64,000 bases of DNA, from assembly GCA_009760885.1 (NCBI GenBank), contig CM019699.1:43350268-43414267 (forward strand), given 5' to 3'. The notes below the pieces were generated by a model. That model worked only from the letters and a program-made list of their open reading frames with translations. It ran no database searches and was not told where the DNA came from. This document shows, in pieces, positions 21,950 to 33,385 of the stretch (the stretch's first letter is position 1; each line of letters begins with the position of its first letter). The position numbers were made by a program, and so were the translations under genes. This stretch comes from Achatina immaculata. Its lineage: Eukaryota; Mollusca; Gastropoda; Stylommatophora; Achatinidae.

Positions 21950-22700
21950 TTTTCTGTTGTTGTCATCTGTTGTCAGTGGTATACTAACTCTGTTGTTGCT
22001 ATTGTCATCTGTTGTCAGTGGCATTATTATTCTGTTGTTATTGTCAACTTTTGTCACATGCGTTATTACTCTATTGTTGTTGTCATCTGTTGTCAGTGAC
22101 ATTACTACTCTGTTGTTGTTGTTGTCATCTGTTGTCAGTGACATTATTACTCTGTTGTTGTTGTCATCTGTTGTCAGTGGCATTATTACTCTGTTGTTGT
22201 TGTTGTCATTTGTTGTCAGTGGCATTATTACTCTGTTGTTGTTGTTGTCATTTGTTGTAAGTGGCATTATTACTCTGTTGTTGTCATCTGTTGTCAGTGG
22301 CATTATTACTCTGTTGTTGTCATCTGCTGTAAGTGGCATTAATAATTGTTGTTGTCATCTGCTGCCAGTGGCTTTGTTTCTCTGTTGGTGTCATTGACAT
22401 TATAACTCTGTTGTTGTTGTCATCTGTTGCCAGTTGCATTACTATTCTGTTGTCATCTGTTGTGAGTGATAGTATCACTCTTTTGTTGTTATCATCTGTT
22501 GCCAGTGGCATTATTACTCTGTTGTTGTTGTTGTTGTCATCTGTTGTCAGAGGCATTATTATTCTGTTGTTGCTGTTGTTGTCATCTGTTGTCAGAGGCA
22601 TTATTATTCTGTTGTTGCTGTTGTTGTTTTTGTCATGTGTTGCCAGTGATATTATTATTATGCTGTTTTTGTCATGTGTTGCCAGTGATATTATTACGCT
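21950..22700. repeat. 36-42-bp minisatellite with (TTG)n core
   Basis: Units of TCATCTGTTGTCAGTGGCAT followed by TATTACTCTG and a (TTG)2-5 run. Unit length changes in 3-bp steps with the TTG count, which keeps both strands open in places. Confidence 0.93.
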
Positions 22701-22719
22701 GTAAAGAGCAAGTCACTGT

Positions 22720-23036
22720 TAACAGAATCAAAAGTGTGTAACAAGCTGATTATTTTACCAATGCTGCTGTTTACGTATGTTAACATTGTGTAACAAGCTG
22801 ATTATTTTACCAAGGGTGCTATGTACGTATGTTAACATTGTGTAACAAGCTGATTATTTTACCAAGGCTGCTGTGTACGTATGTTAACATTGTGTAACAA
22901 GCTGATTATTTTACCAAGGCTAGTGCGTACGTATGTTAACATTGTGTAACAAGCTGATTATTTTACCAAGCTGGTGTGTACGTATGTTAACATTGTGTAA
23001 CAAGCTGCTTATTTTACCAAGGCTGCTGTGTACGTA
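22720..23036. repeat. 52-bp tandem repeat, about 6 copies
   Basis: Units with GTTAACATTGTGTAACAAGC and GATTATTTTACCAAGG; GTTAAC starts at 22779, 22831 and 22883, a period of exactly 52. Each unit contains TACGTA and GTTAAC palindromes. Confidence 0.95.
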
Positions 23037-23250
23037 TCTTATAACTCTGTTCTATAATCTTCAGTGGGCAACCACAGAGTCTGTTCAATATTGTTCAGAG
23101 AGCACGCAGATAGTCTTTACCATGTTAGTTCAGACAACATCACGTGGTCAATGTTCACGCTAAGCTGAGAGTGTGTGGAGCCATCGCTTTATATCCACCA
23201 CTAGTAAATTGTTTATTTTCGTGTTGTAAAGATGTCGACTTTTATCTTGC
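23037..23250. other. Short unique stretch, possible terminal exon (weak)
   Basis: CTCTGTTCTATAATCTTCAG ends at 23071 like a splice acceptor. A frame from there reads GNHRVCSILFREHADSLY and stops within 35 codons, but another frame is also open and no donor or polyadenylation signal was pinned down. Confidence 0.15.
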
Positions 23251-23251
23251 T

Positions 23252-23870
23252 CATGCTGAGGCTGGAAGTTACTGCTCAGACTAGAAGTTGCTGCTCAGAC
23301 TGGAAGTTGCTGCTCAGACTAGAAGTTGCTGCTCAGACTAGAAGTTGCTGCTCAGACTAGAAGTTGCTGCTTAGACTGGAAGTTGCTGCTCAGACTAGAA
23401 GTTGCTGCTCAGACTGGAAGTTGCTGCTTAGACTGAAAGTTGCTGCTCAGGCTGGAAGTTGCTGCTTAGACTGGAAGTTGCTGCTCAGACTAGAAGTTGC
23501 TGCTCAGGCTGGAAGTTGCTGCTCAGACTGGAAGTTGCTGCTCAGACTGGAAGTTGCTGCTCAGGCTGGAAGTTGCTGCTCAGGCTGGAAGTTGCTGCTC
23601 AGACTGGAAGTTGCTGCTCAGACTGAAAGTTGCTATTCAGGCTGGAAGTTGCTGCTCAGACTGGAAGTTGCTGCTCAGACTGAAAGTTGCTATTCAGGCT
23701 GGAAGTTGCTGCTCAGACTGGAAGTTGCTGCTCAGACTGGAAGTTGCTGCTCAGACTGGAAGTTGCTGCTCAGACTGGAAGTTGCTGCTCAGACTGAAAG
23801 TTGCTATTCAGGCTGGAAGTTGCTGCTCGGATTGAAAGTTGCTGCTCAGACTGGAAGTTGCTTCTCAGAA
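23252..23870. repeat. 19-bp minisatellite array
   Basis: About 32 units of GAAGTTGCTGCTCAGACTG. Variants (AGACTA, AGGCTG, TATTCAGG) recur in blocks, e.g. the CTGAAAGTTGCTATTCAGGC variant at 23628, 23685 and 23793, showing multi-unit duplications. Confidence 0.95.
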
Positions 23871-24004
23871 ACTCTTGGATTAAACAAAATATCACTGATG
23901 CAATTTTGTTTTCTCACAAGCCGAACCACTCATGGTAAGACTGCACGTGGTTCGTGCCACTCAGCCACACAGTTCTTGTACTGTGCCACAATGAACAGAC
24001 TTCA

Positions 24005-24495
24005 GCTTTGTGACAATTTATAAACCTATAAAAGTTTTATCTGTTTATTACAGTTTGTGAAAATGTATAAATGTGCAATAGTTTTGTCTGTTTATTACAG
24101 CTTGTGACAGTTTATAAATTTATACTAATTTTAGACATTTCTTACAAGTTCTATCAAATTTATAAGTTTATAATGATTTTAATTGTTTATTGCAGTTTGA
24201 GACAGTTTATAAATTTATAATAGGTTTATCTCTTTATCACAGTTTGTGATAATATATAAATGCGTACTAATTGTAACTGTTTATTACAGTTTGTAACATT
24301 TTATAAATTTACAATAGGTTTATCTCTTTATCACAGTTTGTGACAATTTATAAATGTGGAATAATTGTATCTGTTTATTACAGTTTGTGACAACTTATAA
24401 ATGTATAAAAGCTTTATCCGAATATCACAGTTTGCGACAATTTATAAATGTATTCTAGTTTTATCTGTTTATTACAGTTTGTGACAATTTGTGAC
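24005..24495. repeat. About 47-bp minisatellite array
   Basis: Roughly ten units with TGTTTATTACAGTTTGTGAC and AATTTATAAATGTATA. Moderately diverged and AT-rich. Confidence 0.9.
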
Positions 24496-25125
24496 TTAAA
24501 AAAACTTCTGTTGAAAAACAGCCATTAGAAATAGAACTGGTGAAAGGTCACAATGACCTCCGCACTGATATTACCTTTTTCTGCACATTTAATTGTCCTA
24601 CTGACCCCTCTGAAGATTATACAGGAGTTTTGCTGGCCTGGGACGTGATGCAATACTTGATTCATATTTCTTGTCACGCAGTGGACGGGGCGCCTTTCTT
24701 CTTCTTCTTCTTCTAATTTGGCTTTTAATGACGTGTTGAGCAATGCACGCTGGGAAGTGTTTGTCACGACAAAGTGAAGCTGAATTAGACTGGACTTTTC
24801 TCTCTGATCAAAGTCGGATGAGATCTTTCTTTGGTCGTCCAATTAAAGAAATTCTGTTGCTATTTCTTGCCTAGAATACATCCCGACATGTTCAGGTAAA
24901 TTCTGTTAGGTGCTGCACAAAACATTCTGAATGAGCTTTTTTTTTTCATTTCATAATTTGAATCATTCAGCCCTACACGCACGGGAGATGCGCAGCGCAT
25001 CGTGGAGAGATTGCTTCCTTCATTCTCTGGGGCAGGTTGGGGGGGGGGGGGCTAGTTATAACAGAAAGTATAGGTACATCTTGACGGGACGAATATCTTG
25101 GATTAATTAAAACAACTGACAGCAA
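24496..25125. other. Non-repetitive stretch with a candidate micro-exon
   Basis: Within it, TGCTATTTCTTGCCTAG (AG at 24873-24874) is followed by 21 bp (24875-24895, encoding NTSRHVQ in phase 0) and CAG/GTAAAT. That is a complete acceptor-exon-donor arrangement on +, but so short that chance is quite possible. A CTT-type run (24704-24716) and a G run (about 25039-25051) are also present. A 105-codon minus-strand frame (24842-24525) has no recognisable domain. Confidence 0.25.
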
Positions 25126-26965
25126 AGTTACTCAGTGTAGTTCTATGTGCCAGTAGATATTCTCCCATGTTACTCAGTGTGGTACTATATGGCAGTAGAT
25201 ATTCTCCCATGTTACTCAGTGTGGTACTATATGGCAGTAGATATTCTCCCATGTTACTCAGTGTGGTACTATATGGCAGTAGATATTCTCCCATGTTACT
25301 CAGTGTGGTACTATATGGCAGTAGATATTCTCCCCTGTTACTCAGTGTGGTACTATATGGCAGTAGATATTCTCCCATGTTACTCAGTGTGGTACTATAT
25401 GGCAGTAGATATTCTCCCATGTTACTCAGTGTGGTACTATATGGCAGTAGATATTCTCCCATGTTACTCAGTGTGGTACTATATGGCAGTAGATATTCTC
25501 CCATGTTACTCAGTGTGGTATTATATGGCAGTAGATATTCTCCCATGTTACTCAGTGTGGTACTATATGGCAGTAGATATTCTCCCATGTTACTCAGTGT
25601 GGTACTATATGGCAGTAGATATTCTCCCATGTTACTCAGTGTGGTACTATATGGCAGTAGATATTCTCCCCTGTTACTCAGTGTGGTACTATATGGCAGT
25701 AGATATTCTCCCATGTTACTCAGTGTGGTACTATATGGCAGTAGATATTCTCCCATGTTACTCAGTGTGGTACTATATGGCAGTAGATATTCTCCCATGT
25801 TACTCAGTGTGGTACTATATGGCAGTAGATATTCTCCCATGTTACTCAGTGTGGTATTATATGGCAGTAGATATTCTCCCATGTTACTCAGTGTGGTACT
25901 ATATGGCAGTAGATATTCTCCCATGTTACTCAGTGTGGTACTATATGGCAGTAGATATTCTCCCATGTTACTCAGTGTGGTACTATATGGCAGTAGATAT
26001 TCTCCCATGTTACTCAGTGTGGTACTATATGGCAGTAGATATTCTCCCATGTTACTCAGTGTGGTACTATATGGCAGTAGATATTCTCCCATGTTACTCA
26101 GTGTGGTACTATATGGCAGTAGATATTCTCCCATGTTACTCAGTGTGGTATTATATGGCAGTAGATATTCTCCCATGTTACTCAGTGTGGTACTATATGG
26201 CAGTAGATATTCTCCCATGTTACTCAGTGTGGTACTATATGGCAGTAGATATTCTCCCATGTTACTCAGTGTGGTACTATATGACAGCAGATATTCTCCC
26301 ATGTTACTCAGTGTGGTACTATATAGCAGTAGATATTCTCCCCAGTTACTCAGTGTGGTACTTTGCGAACGAAGAAGAAGAAGAAGAAGAAAGTGTGGTA
26401 CTATATGGCAGTAGATATTCTCCCCTGTTAGTGTGGTACTATATGACAGTAGGTATTCTCCCCTGTTACTCAGTGTGGTACTATATGGCAGTAGATACTC
26501 TCCCCTGTTACTCAGTGTAGCTCTACGTGCCAGTAGATATTCTTCCCTGTTACACAGTGTGTCTCTACGTGCCAGTAGATATTCTCCCCTGTTACTCAGT
26601 GTAGTTCTACGTGCCATAGATACTCTCCCCTGTTACACAGTGTGGCTCTACATTTTAGTAGATGCTCTCCACTGTTACTCATTGTAGCTCTACATGACAG
26701 TAGATACTCTCCCCTGTTACTCAGTGCAGCTGTACATAGCAGTAGATATTCTCCTCTGCTCACTCATTGTAGCTTTACATGGCAGTAGATATTCTCCCTT
26801 TTACTCATTGTAGCTCTACATGGCAGTAGATATTCTCCCCTGTTACTCAGTGCAGCTGTACATAGCAGTAGATATTCTCTTCTGCTCACTCATTGTAGCT
26901 TTACATGGCAGTAGATATTCTCCCCTGTTACTCAGTGTAGATCTACTTGCCAGTAGATATTCTGC
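25126..26965. repeat. 42-bp minisatellite array with higher-order structure
   Basis: About 30 nearly identical 42-bp units with GTTACTCAGTGTGGTACTAT and GGCAGTAGATATTCTCCC (25145-26370), then diverged units to 26965 and a (GAA)n inset at 26374-26394. The CCCCTGTTA variant recurs at 25335 and 25671, and the GGTATTAT variant at 25521 and 25857, both 336 bp (8 units) apart, then 294 bp on at 26151. Open frames of over 400 codons on three frames follow from the period alone. Confidence 0.96.
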
Positions 26966-27109
26966 TGTGACAGAGAGCCAACAAACAAAGGAACTATATG
27001 TTTGTATGAGTCAGGCAGATCTAAGCAGTCTTCATCTTCGTCACTCATTTTAGAACACATTCCATTTTGTACACGTTTAGAAATGACATGAAAAGAAACA
27101 CATCCACGA
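26966..27109. other. Short unique stretch
   Basis: A minus-strand frame here contains KMSDEDEDCLDLPDSYKHIV, which looks protein-like, but it lies between an array and a LINE 3' end and may be element-derived. No assignment. Confidence 0.3.
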
Positions 27110-28018
27110 GTGTACAAGGAAACTATTACATCTTGAAATATAAAATAATGAACTATGTGACAGTTAGCTAATAAAACAAGATAACACACATAAACGCGCA
27201 CACACACATAAATATATTTGGAAGCAGCTCTTGTCATTTCACATTCATGAAGCTAATTTCTAAACAAACTAAGTATTGAACTATGTTCTTTTAGAACAGA
27301 ACATTCTGGTTGGCTTGACCCGGGTTGAGAGTCCATTAGATATGTGAAGGCGGCGTGATGCAACTGCAAGCAAGGTAGATGTTGAGGAAGTTGATGCTTA
27401 AGGCCAGGCTTAAAAGTGGCCACAAGTAAGATGGAACATCGCGACAAAACATCTCTAGGAATTAACTTGGCTTTGTTAAAAATGATTCTATATTTGAAGG
27501 GCAGAATTTTGAGTTGTTTGTGCTGATCTACTGTCTGTACTGGGTGTTTGCCACAAATTAGATTTAATGTTTGTTTGTGAAGTGAGTAGAGCCTTTTTGT
27601 GTTTGAGACTGAGCAGCCATCCCAGACCATGGAGCAGTAATCTAGGTGTGTTTGTATATGTGATATGTAGTATGTCTTGTGTCCTAGTCAATAAAGTGTT
27701 TAATTCTGGCTAGTTAGTAAACTTTCTGCATTATCAAGTTTGTTAGGTTATATACGTGAGAATTCCAAGTTAAATGTTGATCAATGATAAGGCCTAGAGT
27801 TTTATGTTCATGAATGTTTTCTATTTCTGTAGTCCCAGCACAAAGCTGTAGTGAAGTTTTGGTCACATTGTGTAGTTTCTGTCTTGTAGTGATGAGAATG
27901 GACTTGGGTTAGTGTTTATCACCATAAGTTATTATTACTCCATTTAATCGAACTGTTTATATCATTTTAGAGATGCACGTTATTGATACCATAGTCACTG
28001 GTGTAGATGTAGCAGTTA
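27110..28018 (-). mobile_element. CR1-like LINE, 5'-truncated copy
   Basis: Minus strand. Starting just after the RT catalytic box at 28018 (the frame reads YTSDYGINN), it runs through VWDGCSVSNTKRLYSLHK and ICGKHPVQTVDQHKQLKILP at about 27630-27480, then to the 3' UTR. The UTR retains the AGAACATAGTTCAAT region (about 27280) found in the other copies. Frameshifts separate the readable parts. Its 5' border abuts the (GA)n tract at 28019, which is (TC)n in the element's own sense. Confidence 0.8.
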
Positions 28019-28424
28019 TCAGAGAGAGATGGAGAGAGAGGGGAGAGAAGGGAGAGAGAGGGAGAAGGAGAGAGAGAGGGGAGAGAGGGGACAGAGAGAA
28101 AGGGAGAGAGGGTGGAGAGAAGGAAGAGAGAGGGACAGAGAGAAAGAGAGAGGGGGGACAGAGAGAAAGGAAGAGAGAGAGAGGGGAGAGAAGGAAGAGA
28201 GAGAGGACAGGGAGAAAGGGAGAGAGAGGGGAGAGAAGGAAGAGAGAGAGGACAGGGAGAAAGGGAAAGAGAGAGGGGAGAGAAGGAAGAGAGAGAGGAC
28301 AGGGAGAAAGGGATAGACAGAGGGGGACAGAGAGAGGGTGAGAGAGAGGGGAGAGAAGGAAGAGAGAGAGAAAGAGAGAGAGAGAGGGAACAGAGAGAAA
28401 GGGAGAGAGAGAAAGAGAGAGAAC
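28019..28424. repeat. (GA)n-rich tract between two CR1 copies
   Basis: Purine-only GAGA/GGGA/ACAGAGAG sequence with 40-60 bp modules. It lies between the 5' end of the CR1 copy to the left and the 3' end of the one to the right, both on the minus strand. Confidence 0.93.
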
Positions 28425-29175
28425 GAACGTAATTTATTTTCAAAGGGTTAAGAATTGGGCACGCAGGCCCGTCTAACATTCTGCCATTCATCACACAGCT
28501 TTCACTCATTCACAGTCATTCAGCATTTGTTAATGAGCATAATAATCATGAAGAAACAAATAATTACATAAATAAATAATAAACGTATCTCTTTACCATA
28601 CACTCCACACTCTGATTTATGCAACAGCATGAAATAAACTTGCATTCTTACATTCATTCAAAACTAAAATTTATAGAAAAGCTGTTAAAAATTACAACAA
28701 TCAAGCCATACTTTAAACTACTTTAGACTATGCTTAGGAAGGCATATAGTCCATATCAAACAGATGTTGACAAAGTTTAAAGTTATAAGAACAATTATTA
28801 CTTATAAGTTTTATATGAGTTGGTAGGGCATTCCAAAGGTGGGCGGCTGGGTAAGAGAAGCTATGTAAAAATCCCAGATTGTGGAGCAGTCGTCCAAGTG
28901 TGTTTGTATCTGTGATATGTAGTATGTTCTTCTGGTGTCTATGTCAAGAAAATATTTAATTTTAGTCAATTGTAAACTTTTTGTGCAATGAGCTCGGTTG
29001 GATTGTCTACGTAATGATTCCAGCTGAGGTGGTGGTCAGACATGAGACCTAGAGTTTTAAGTTCACTAACATTCTCTATCTGTGAAGTTCCAGCATGGAG
29101 CTGTAGTGTTGTTGTTGGTGAATTTGTTAATTTCTGTCTTGGTGTAATGAGCATGGATTTGTTTTGCTGGAATTG
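28425..29175 (-). mobile_element. CR1-like LINE copy, internally deleted
   Basis: Minus strand. The 3' end (28425 onward) has a (TTCG)n-type tail and the shared TTCAAAGGGTTAAGAATTGG segment. The final RT codons lie near 28800-28850. At about 28865 it jumps to sequence homologous to an earlier part of the RT (residues like KTLGLMSDHHLSW at about 29060), so about 200 bp are missing. At 29175 it is replaced by the end of another CR1 copy. Inactive. Confidence 0.75.
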
Positions 29176-29649
29176 AGATGAAAATATTACATTCACAAAT
29201 ATAGGATAATGAACTACAAAATATGTAACTGATCTAACAAGATAGCGCACACATACATGTAAATACACACAAACATACATTTGCAGTGGAGTTCTTCTGA
29301 CATTCCACTCTCGCATATTTACAAAGATAATTTCTGACAAGATACAAGATCTAACAAATTATGTATAGAACTATGTTCTCTTAGAACAGAACTCGGTGGC
29401 TGGCCAGTCATGGTATGAGAAGCTATTATATAGATATTCTATGGAGGCATATTTACAAGCCAGTAAATATTGAAAAAGGCTGGAGTTGAAGGATGAAGAC
29501 TTACTAATGAATTTTAGATGGTAGGGGAGGGAGTTCCTGAGCTGTACCGCAGAGCATGCAAGGCTTTTCTTGTACAGATCTAGCCTGGGTTTAGAGATAA
29601 GACATTTTCTTAACCGTTGGCTATGTTTAATGCTGGACGTAAACAATGG
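29176..29649 (-). mobile_element. CR1-like LINE, short 3' copy
   Basis: Minus strand, 29655-29371 open: it reads KHSQRLRKCLISKPRLDLYK then SLPYHLKFISKSSSFNSSLF, the extreme C-terminus of the CR1-like RT protein, followed by UTR to about 29176. Its 5' border is the (AG)n tract at 29650. Confidence 0.8.
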
Positions 29650-29705
29650 CCACAAGAGAGAGAGAGAGAGAGAGAGAAAGAAAGAAAGAGAGTGAGGGAG
29701 AGAGA
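29650..29705. repeat. (AG)n microsatellite between CR1 copies
   Basis: AG/AAAG repeat, reading (TC)n in the sense of the two flanking minus-strand CR1 copies. Confidence 0.92.
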
Positions 29706-30845
29706 GATTGATTGATTGACTGATTGATCTTTATTTCAAAAGGGTTAAGAATTGGGCACTCAGGCCCGTCTGACATTCTGCCCTTTATCATACATCTTTC
29801 ACTCTATTGCAGACATTCTACAAATATGCTGTTCATATAACAAACATAACTAACGTTGAAGCTGAGAGACATAAAATAAAATATAACATTTACGTTTCGC
29901 TCTTAAACATTCACTCAGTACAGAAGTAACTACATACATTATAAATGACTATCTACTAAACAAAATTTTCGGGACTATTCAGAAAACAATTAATTGTATT
30001 CGGTGTCTGTAAGAGCAGCTTAAGATAACTTTTAAGTTTTATAATTCATGGAGGCATGTAGTCGACATCAAATAGATATTGGGAAAGCTTGTAGTTGTAG
30101 GAAGGAGTATAATTTATATTTTTTTATATAGGATGGGAGGGTATTCCAAAGATGAGCAGCAGAATAACTAAAGCTTTTCTTGTAAAGATCAAGTCTAGGT
30201 TTTGGAAGACATATGTTGTTCAAGCGTTGGCTGCACTTTGGGCTAAATTTAAACAGGTTCCATAGATAATACGGGGCATGCCGTGAAAGAATTTGATGTA
30301 CTAACTTGGCTTTGTTGAAGAGGAACCTGTTCTTAAGAGGTAGTATTTTGATACGTTTGTGATGATTAGTTGTTTGTGCTTGATCTTTGTCACTAATAAG
30401 CTTTACTGCACGCTTTTGGAGAGAGCAAAGCCTCTTTGTATTTGACACTGAGCAACCATCCCAAACTGTTGAGCAGTAGTCTAAATGTGTTTGTATATGA
30501 GCTATGTAGTATGTCTTCCTAGTGTCTTGATCGATGAAGTGCTTAATTTTAGCTAATTGGTATAGTTTTTATGCGATGAGTTTTGTTAGACATTGCACAT
30601 GAGAGTTCCAGGTCAGATGTTGGTCAATAATAAGACCTAGTGTTTTGTGCTCGCTAACGTTTTCTATCTGTGATGTTTCTGTACAGAGCCGAAGTGTTGT
30701 TTTTGTTGCGTTTTGTAGTTTCTGTCTTGTTGTTATGAACATTGATTTTGTTTTATCGGTGTTTATAATCATGCCATTATTTTTGCTCCATCCAATTAAA
30801 TTGTATAACTCGACCTGAAGAGTTGATTCTAGATTAACACAATCG
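29706..30845 (-). mobile_element. CR1-like LINE copy with (TCAA)n tail
   Basis: Minus strand. It ends at 29706 in a (TCAA)n tail, unlike the (TTCA)n tail of the 5-kb copy, so it is another subfamily. It reads TKSMFITTRQKLQNATKTTL (about 30750) and TLGLIIDQHLTWNSHVQ, then SNTKRLCSLQKRAVKLISDK (30448 onward) to the C-terminus near 30068. The part before about 30840 (catalytic box and earlier) is missing. (GA)n lies on both sides. Confidence 0.83.
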
Positions 30846-31150
30846 AGAGGAAGACAGAGAGAGACAGAAAGATAGAGGAAGAAAGAGAGGGATAAAGGGA
30901 CAGAGAGAAAGTGAGAGCTAGAAAGAGAGGGATTGATTGATTGATCTTTATTTCAAAAGAAAGAGATAGAGAGAAAGAGAGAGAGGGAGAGAGAGAGAGA
31001 GGAAGACAGAGAGAGGAAGACAGAGAGAGAGATAGAGGGATAGAGGAAGAAAGAGAAGGATAAAGGGACATAGAGAGAGAGGGAGAGATGGAAAAAGAGA
31101 GAGAGGGACAGAAAGAGAAAGAGAGGGGGTGAAGGGGAGAGTGTGTGAGG
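30846..31150. repeat. (GA)n-rich tract with an embedded CR1 3' tip
   Basis: GAGA/GACAGAGA sequence. At 30931-30960 a 30-bp tip of a CR1 3' end (GATTGATTGATCTTTATTTC AAAAG) is embedded in minus orientation, so yet another CR1 insertion lies in the same tract. Confidence 0.88.
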
Positions 31151-31204
31151 GAGATGAAGTTTCCTACGGCAGAAAGGGCTCATGTTGTAGTTGTATTGAT
31201 TAGA

Positions 31205-31832
31205 AATCTCTGTGAGCATGTCAGAGCCACCTTAGCTCATCCTGCCATAGCTGCTCTTTAACCATAAGGGGGTCACAAACTTGGCTCATTCTGCCACAGT
31301 GGCTCGATAATTATGTGAGGATCAGCTGGCTCATTCTACCACAGTGGCTCGATAATTATGTGAGGATCAGCTGGCTCATTCTGCCACAGTGGCTCGATAA
31401 TTATGTGAGGATCAGCTGGCTCATACTGGGATAGTGACTCAGTCATTATGTAAGGGTCATCTTGCTCGTACTGAGATAGTGCCTAGGTAATTATGTTAGG
31501 ATCAGCTGATTCATACTGACCCAGTGGCTCATAATTATGTAAGGGTCAGCTGGCTCGTCTTGAAATAATTGCTCAGTAATTATATTAGGGTCAGCTGGCT
31601 CATACTGACATAGTGGCTCGGTAATTATATAAGGGTCAGCTGGCTAATACTGAGATAGCAGCTGGGTAATTATGTTAGGATCAGCTGGCTTATACTGAGA
31701 TAGCAGCTGGGTAATTATATTAGGATCAGCTGGCTAATACTGACACAATGTCTCAAAATTATGTCAGGGTCAGCTGGCTTATCCTGAGATAGTTGCTCAG
31801 TAATTATTTTAGGGTCACCTACCTCATATTGA

Positions 31833-31835
<3 letters not shown>
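31205..31835. repeat. 45-bp minisatellite array, first block
   Basis: Units of about 45 bp with GGTCAGCTGGCTCATACTGA and GTAATTATGT. Continues at 32575-32826 and 33729-33848 after two insertions. Confidence 0.93.
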
Positions 31836-31880
<45 letters not shown>

Positions 31881-32574
31881 CCTTAAGTGCCCAGGGCACA
31901 TGGGGCTTCCGCAAGGGTTTTCCACAAATGCCTGTCCTTCGCCTTTTTTTCTGCTCTTGCCCAGGTGAGCCCTCTATTGCTCAACATCCTTTCTGTTGTT
32001 CTTCTCCATGTCTCTTTTGGTCTACCCTTACTTCTATTCCCCTGTGGTGTCCATCTTAGTGCTATTTTTGGTAGTGAGTTGTCAGTCATTCAGAGCACAT
32101 GTCCCAACCATCGCCATCGTCTTTCCTCAATAATTGTTGTCAGTGGTTTCATCTGCATTTCTGCTAATAAGATGTTATTTCTTATGGTGTTTGGCCAAAA
32201 TATTTTTCTAATTCTTCGTAAACATTTAGTCTGGAAAGAATTCAACTTGTTTTCTATGGTTTTGGTGATTTTCCAGCATTCACTTCCATAGAGTAGTACA
32301 CTTAGAACATTACTCTTAAATATCCTGATTTTCATATTTATGCTTAGTTTTTTTTTATTTCCAGATAGTCTGCAGCATTGCAAAAGCCTGGTTTGCTCTA
32401 GTAAGTCTGCTGTTGATGTCCTCTGTGCTGTCTCCATTTTCTACTACTCTGCTGCCAAGGTATACAAATTCATTGACCTCCTCCACTAACTTGTTATCTA
32501 CTCTGAGTACATTTCTGTTGTTCACATTTTGCTTCATTAACTTTGTCTTTCCTATGTTGATCTTTAGTCCTATG
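31836..32574 (-). mobile_element. RTE-like LINE family B with 7-bp target duplication
   Basis: Minus strand. The 3' end is an (AG)n tail (CT repeat at 31836-31877 on +). Coding runs from about 32574: INIGKTKLMKQNVNNRNVLR and VNEFVYLGSRVVENGDS, then LLYGSECWKITKTIENKLNS, and the C-terminus GRPKETWRRTTERMLSNRGL ending CALGT at 31886. Two frameshifts break it (near 32400 and 32095). TTGACAT flanks it at 31829-31835 and 32575-32581. It interrupts the 45-bp array. Truncated before the catalytic residues; inactive. Confidence 0.87.
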
Positions 32575-32826
32575 TTGACATAGTGGCTCAGTAATGGTGT
32601 GAGGATCAGCTGGCTCATACTGAGATAATAGCTCAGTAATTATGTGAGGGTCACCTGGCTCACACTGAGATAGTTGCTCAGTAATTATGTAGTAGTCAGA
32701 TGGCTCATGGTGGCACAGTGGCTCAGTAATTATGTGAGAGTCAGGTGGCTCATAGTGATATATTGGGTCAGTAATTGTGTGAGGGTCAGCTGGCTCACCT
32801 TGAAATAGTGCCTCGGTAATTATGTG
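32575..32826. repeat. 45-bp minisatellite array, second block
   Basis: Same family as 31205-31835. It breaks at AATTATGTG, which recurs at 33729 where the array resumes. Confidence 0.92.
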
Positions 32827-33385
32827 GATTTAGTGGAGAGGTACTATAATGATTGAAGAAGATGATGTTACGTGTAACTAAACATAGTTACACGTAACAT
32901 CATCTTCTTCAATCATTATAGTACCTCTCCACTAAATCCACCCCTTCTTACTTTTCAAACTTCCTCACATCATCACTCTGCAACCCTGCTATTTTCTCTG
33001 CAACCCCTCTTCTCTGCAACCCCTCTTACCCAATCATCTGTTTCAATTTCTCCTAGCTAGGTCTCTCTCCCCTCCCTGGTTCCCCATCCACCACCCCCAG
33101 TTACAACCCACTGACCACATGTCACAAGTCTCTATTTAAACAGTCTCCACGTCCCACTAGATCCATTCCTGACACACACCGCCGGACAAGCCATACCTTG
33201 TAATTTACAGCTAAGTACTCTTTTAACAAAAAAAAAAATAGTATTCATGTGAATCTATGCTTTATCTCCTCTCTCTATTTCTTCGTCCTGTATGCTTTTG
33301 TATGATTAAGGCTCACGCCGAAACGTCACAACTTTGTAGTCGTTAAGTATTAAAGCTGCTCCTACTTTTTTCCTATTTTATACAT
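32824..33385 (+). mobile_element. Penelope-like element, 3' end with inverted 5' hairpin
   Basis: From 32885 to about 33385 the sequence matches the 3' UTR of the Penelope-like element at 41313-41830 (shared stretches CCACCACCCCCAGTTA, TTCATGTGAATCTAT and GTATTAAAGCTGCTCCTAC). Its first 57 bp are preceded by a perfect inverted copy, 32824-32880 against 32885-32941, with a 4-bp loop. No coding sequence remains. The head-to-head inversion repeats the arrangement of the longer copy. Confidence 0.8.

Noticed and set aside
25103..26617. Open frames of 415-504 codons on three frames and both strands
   Set aside because: They lie wholly in a 42-bp tandem array; the period is divisible by 3, so any stop-free unit gives a long frame. 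No unique sequence or exon border supports translation.
25126..26965. CRISPR-like regular array
   Set aside because: Units are contiguous tandem copies with no unique spacers, and the context is eukaryotic. The same holds for the other 28-45 bp arrays.
27973..28509. Arg/Glu-rich or Ser/Leu-rich proteins on both strands
   Set aside because: Pure (GA)n tract; open frames reflect absence of stop triplets in GA sequence.
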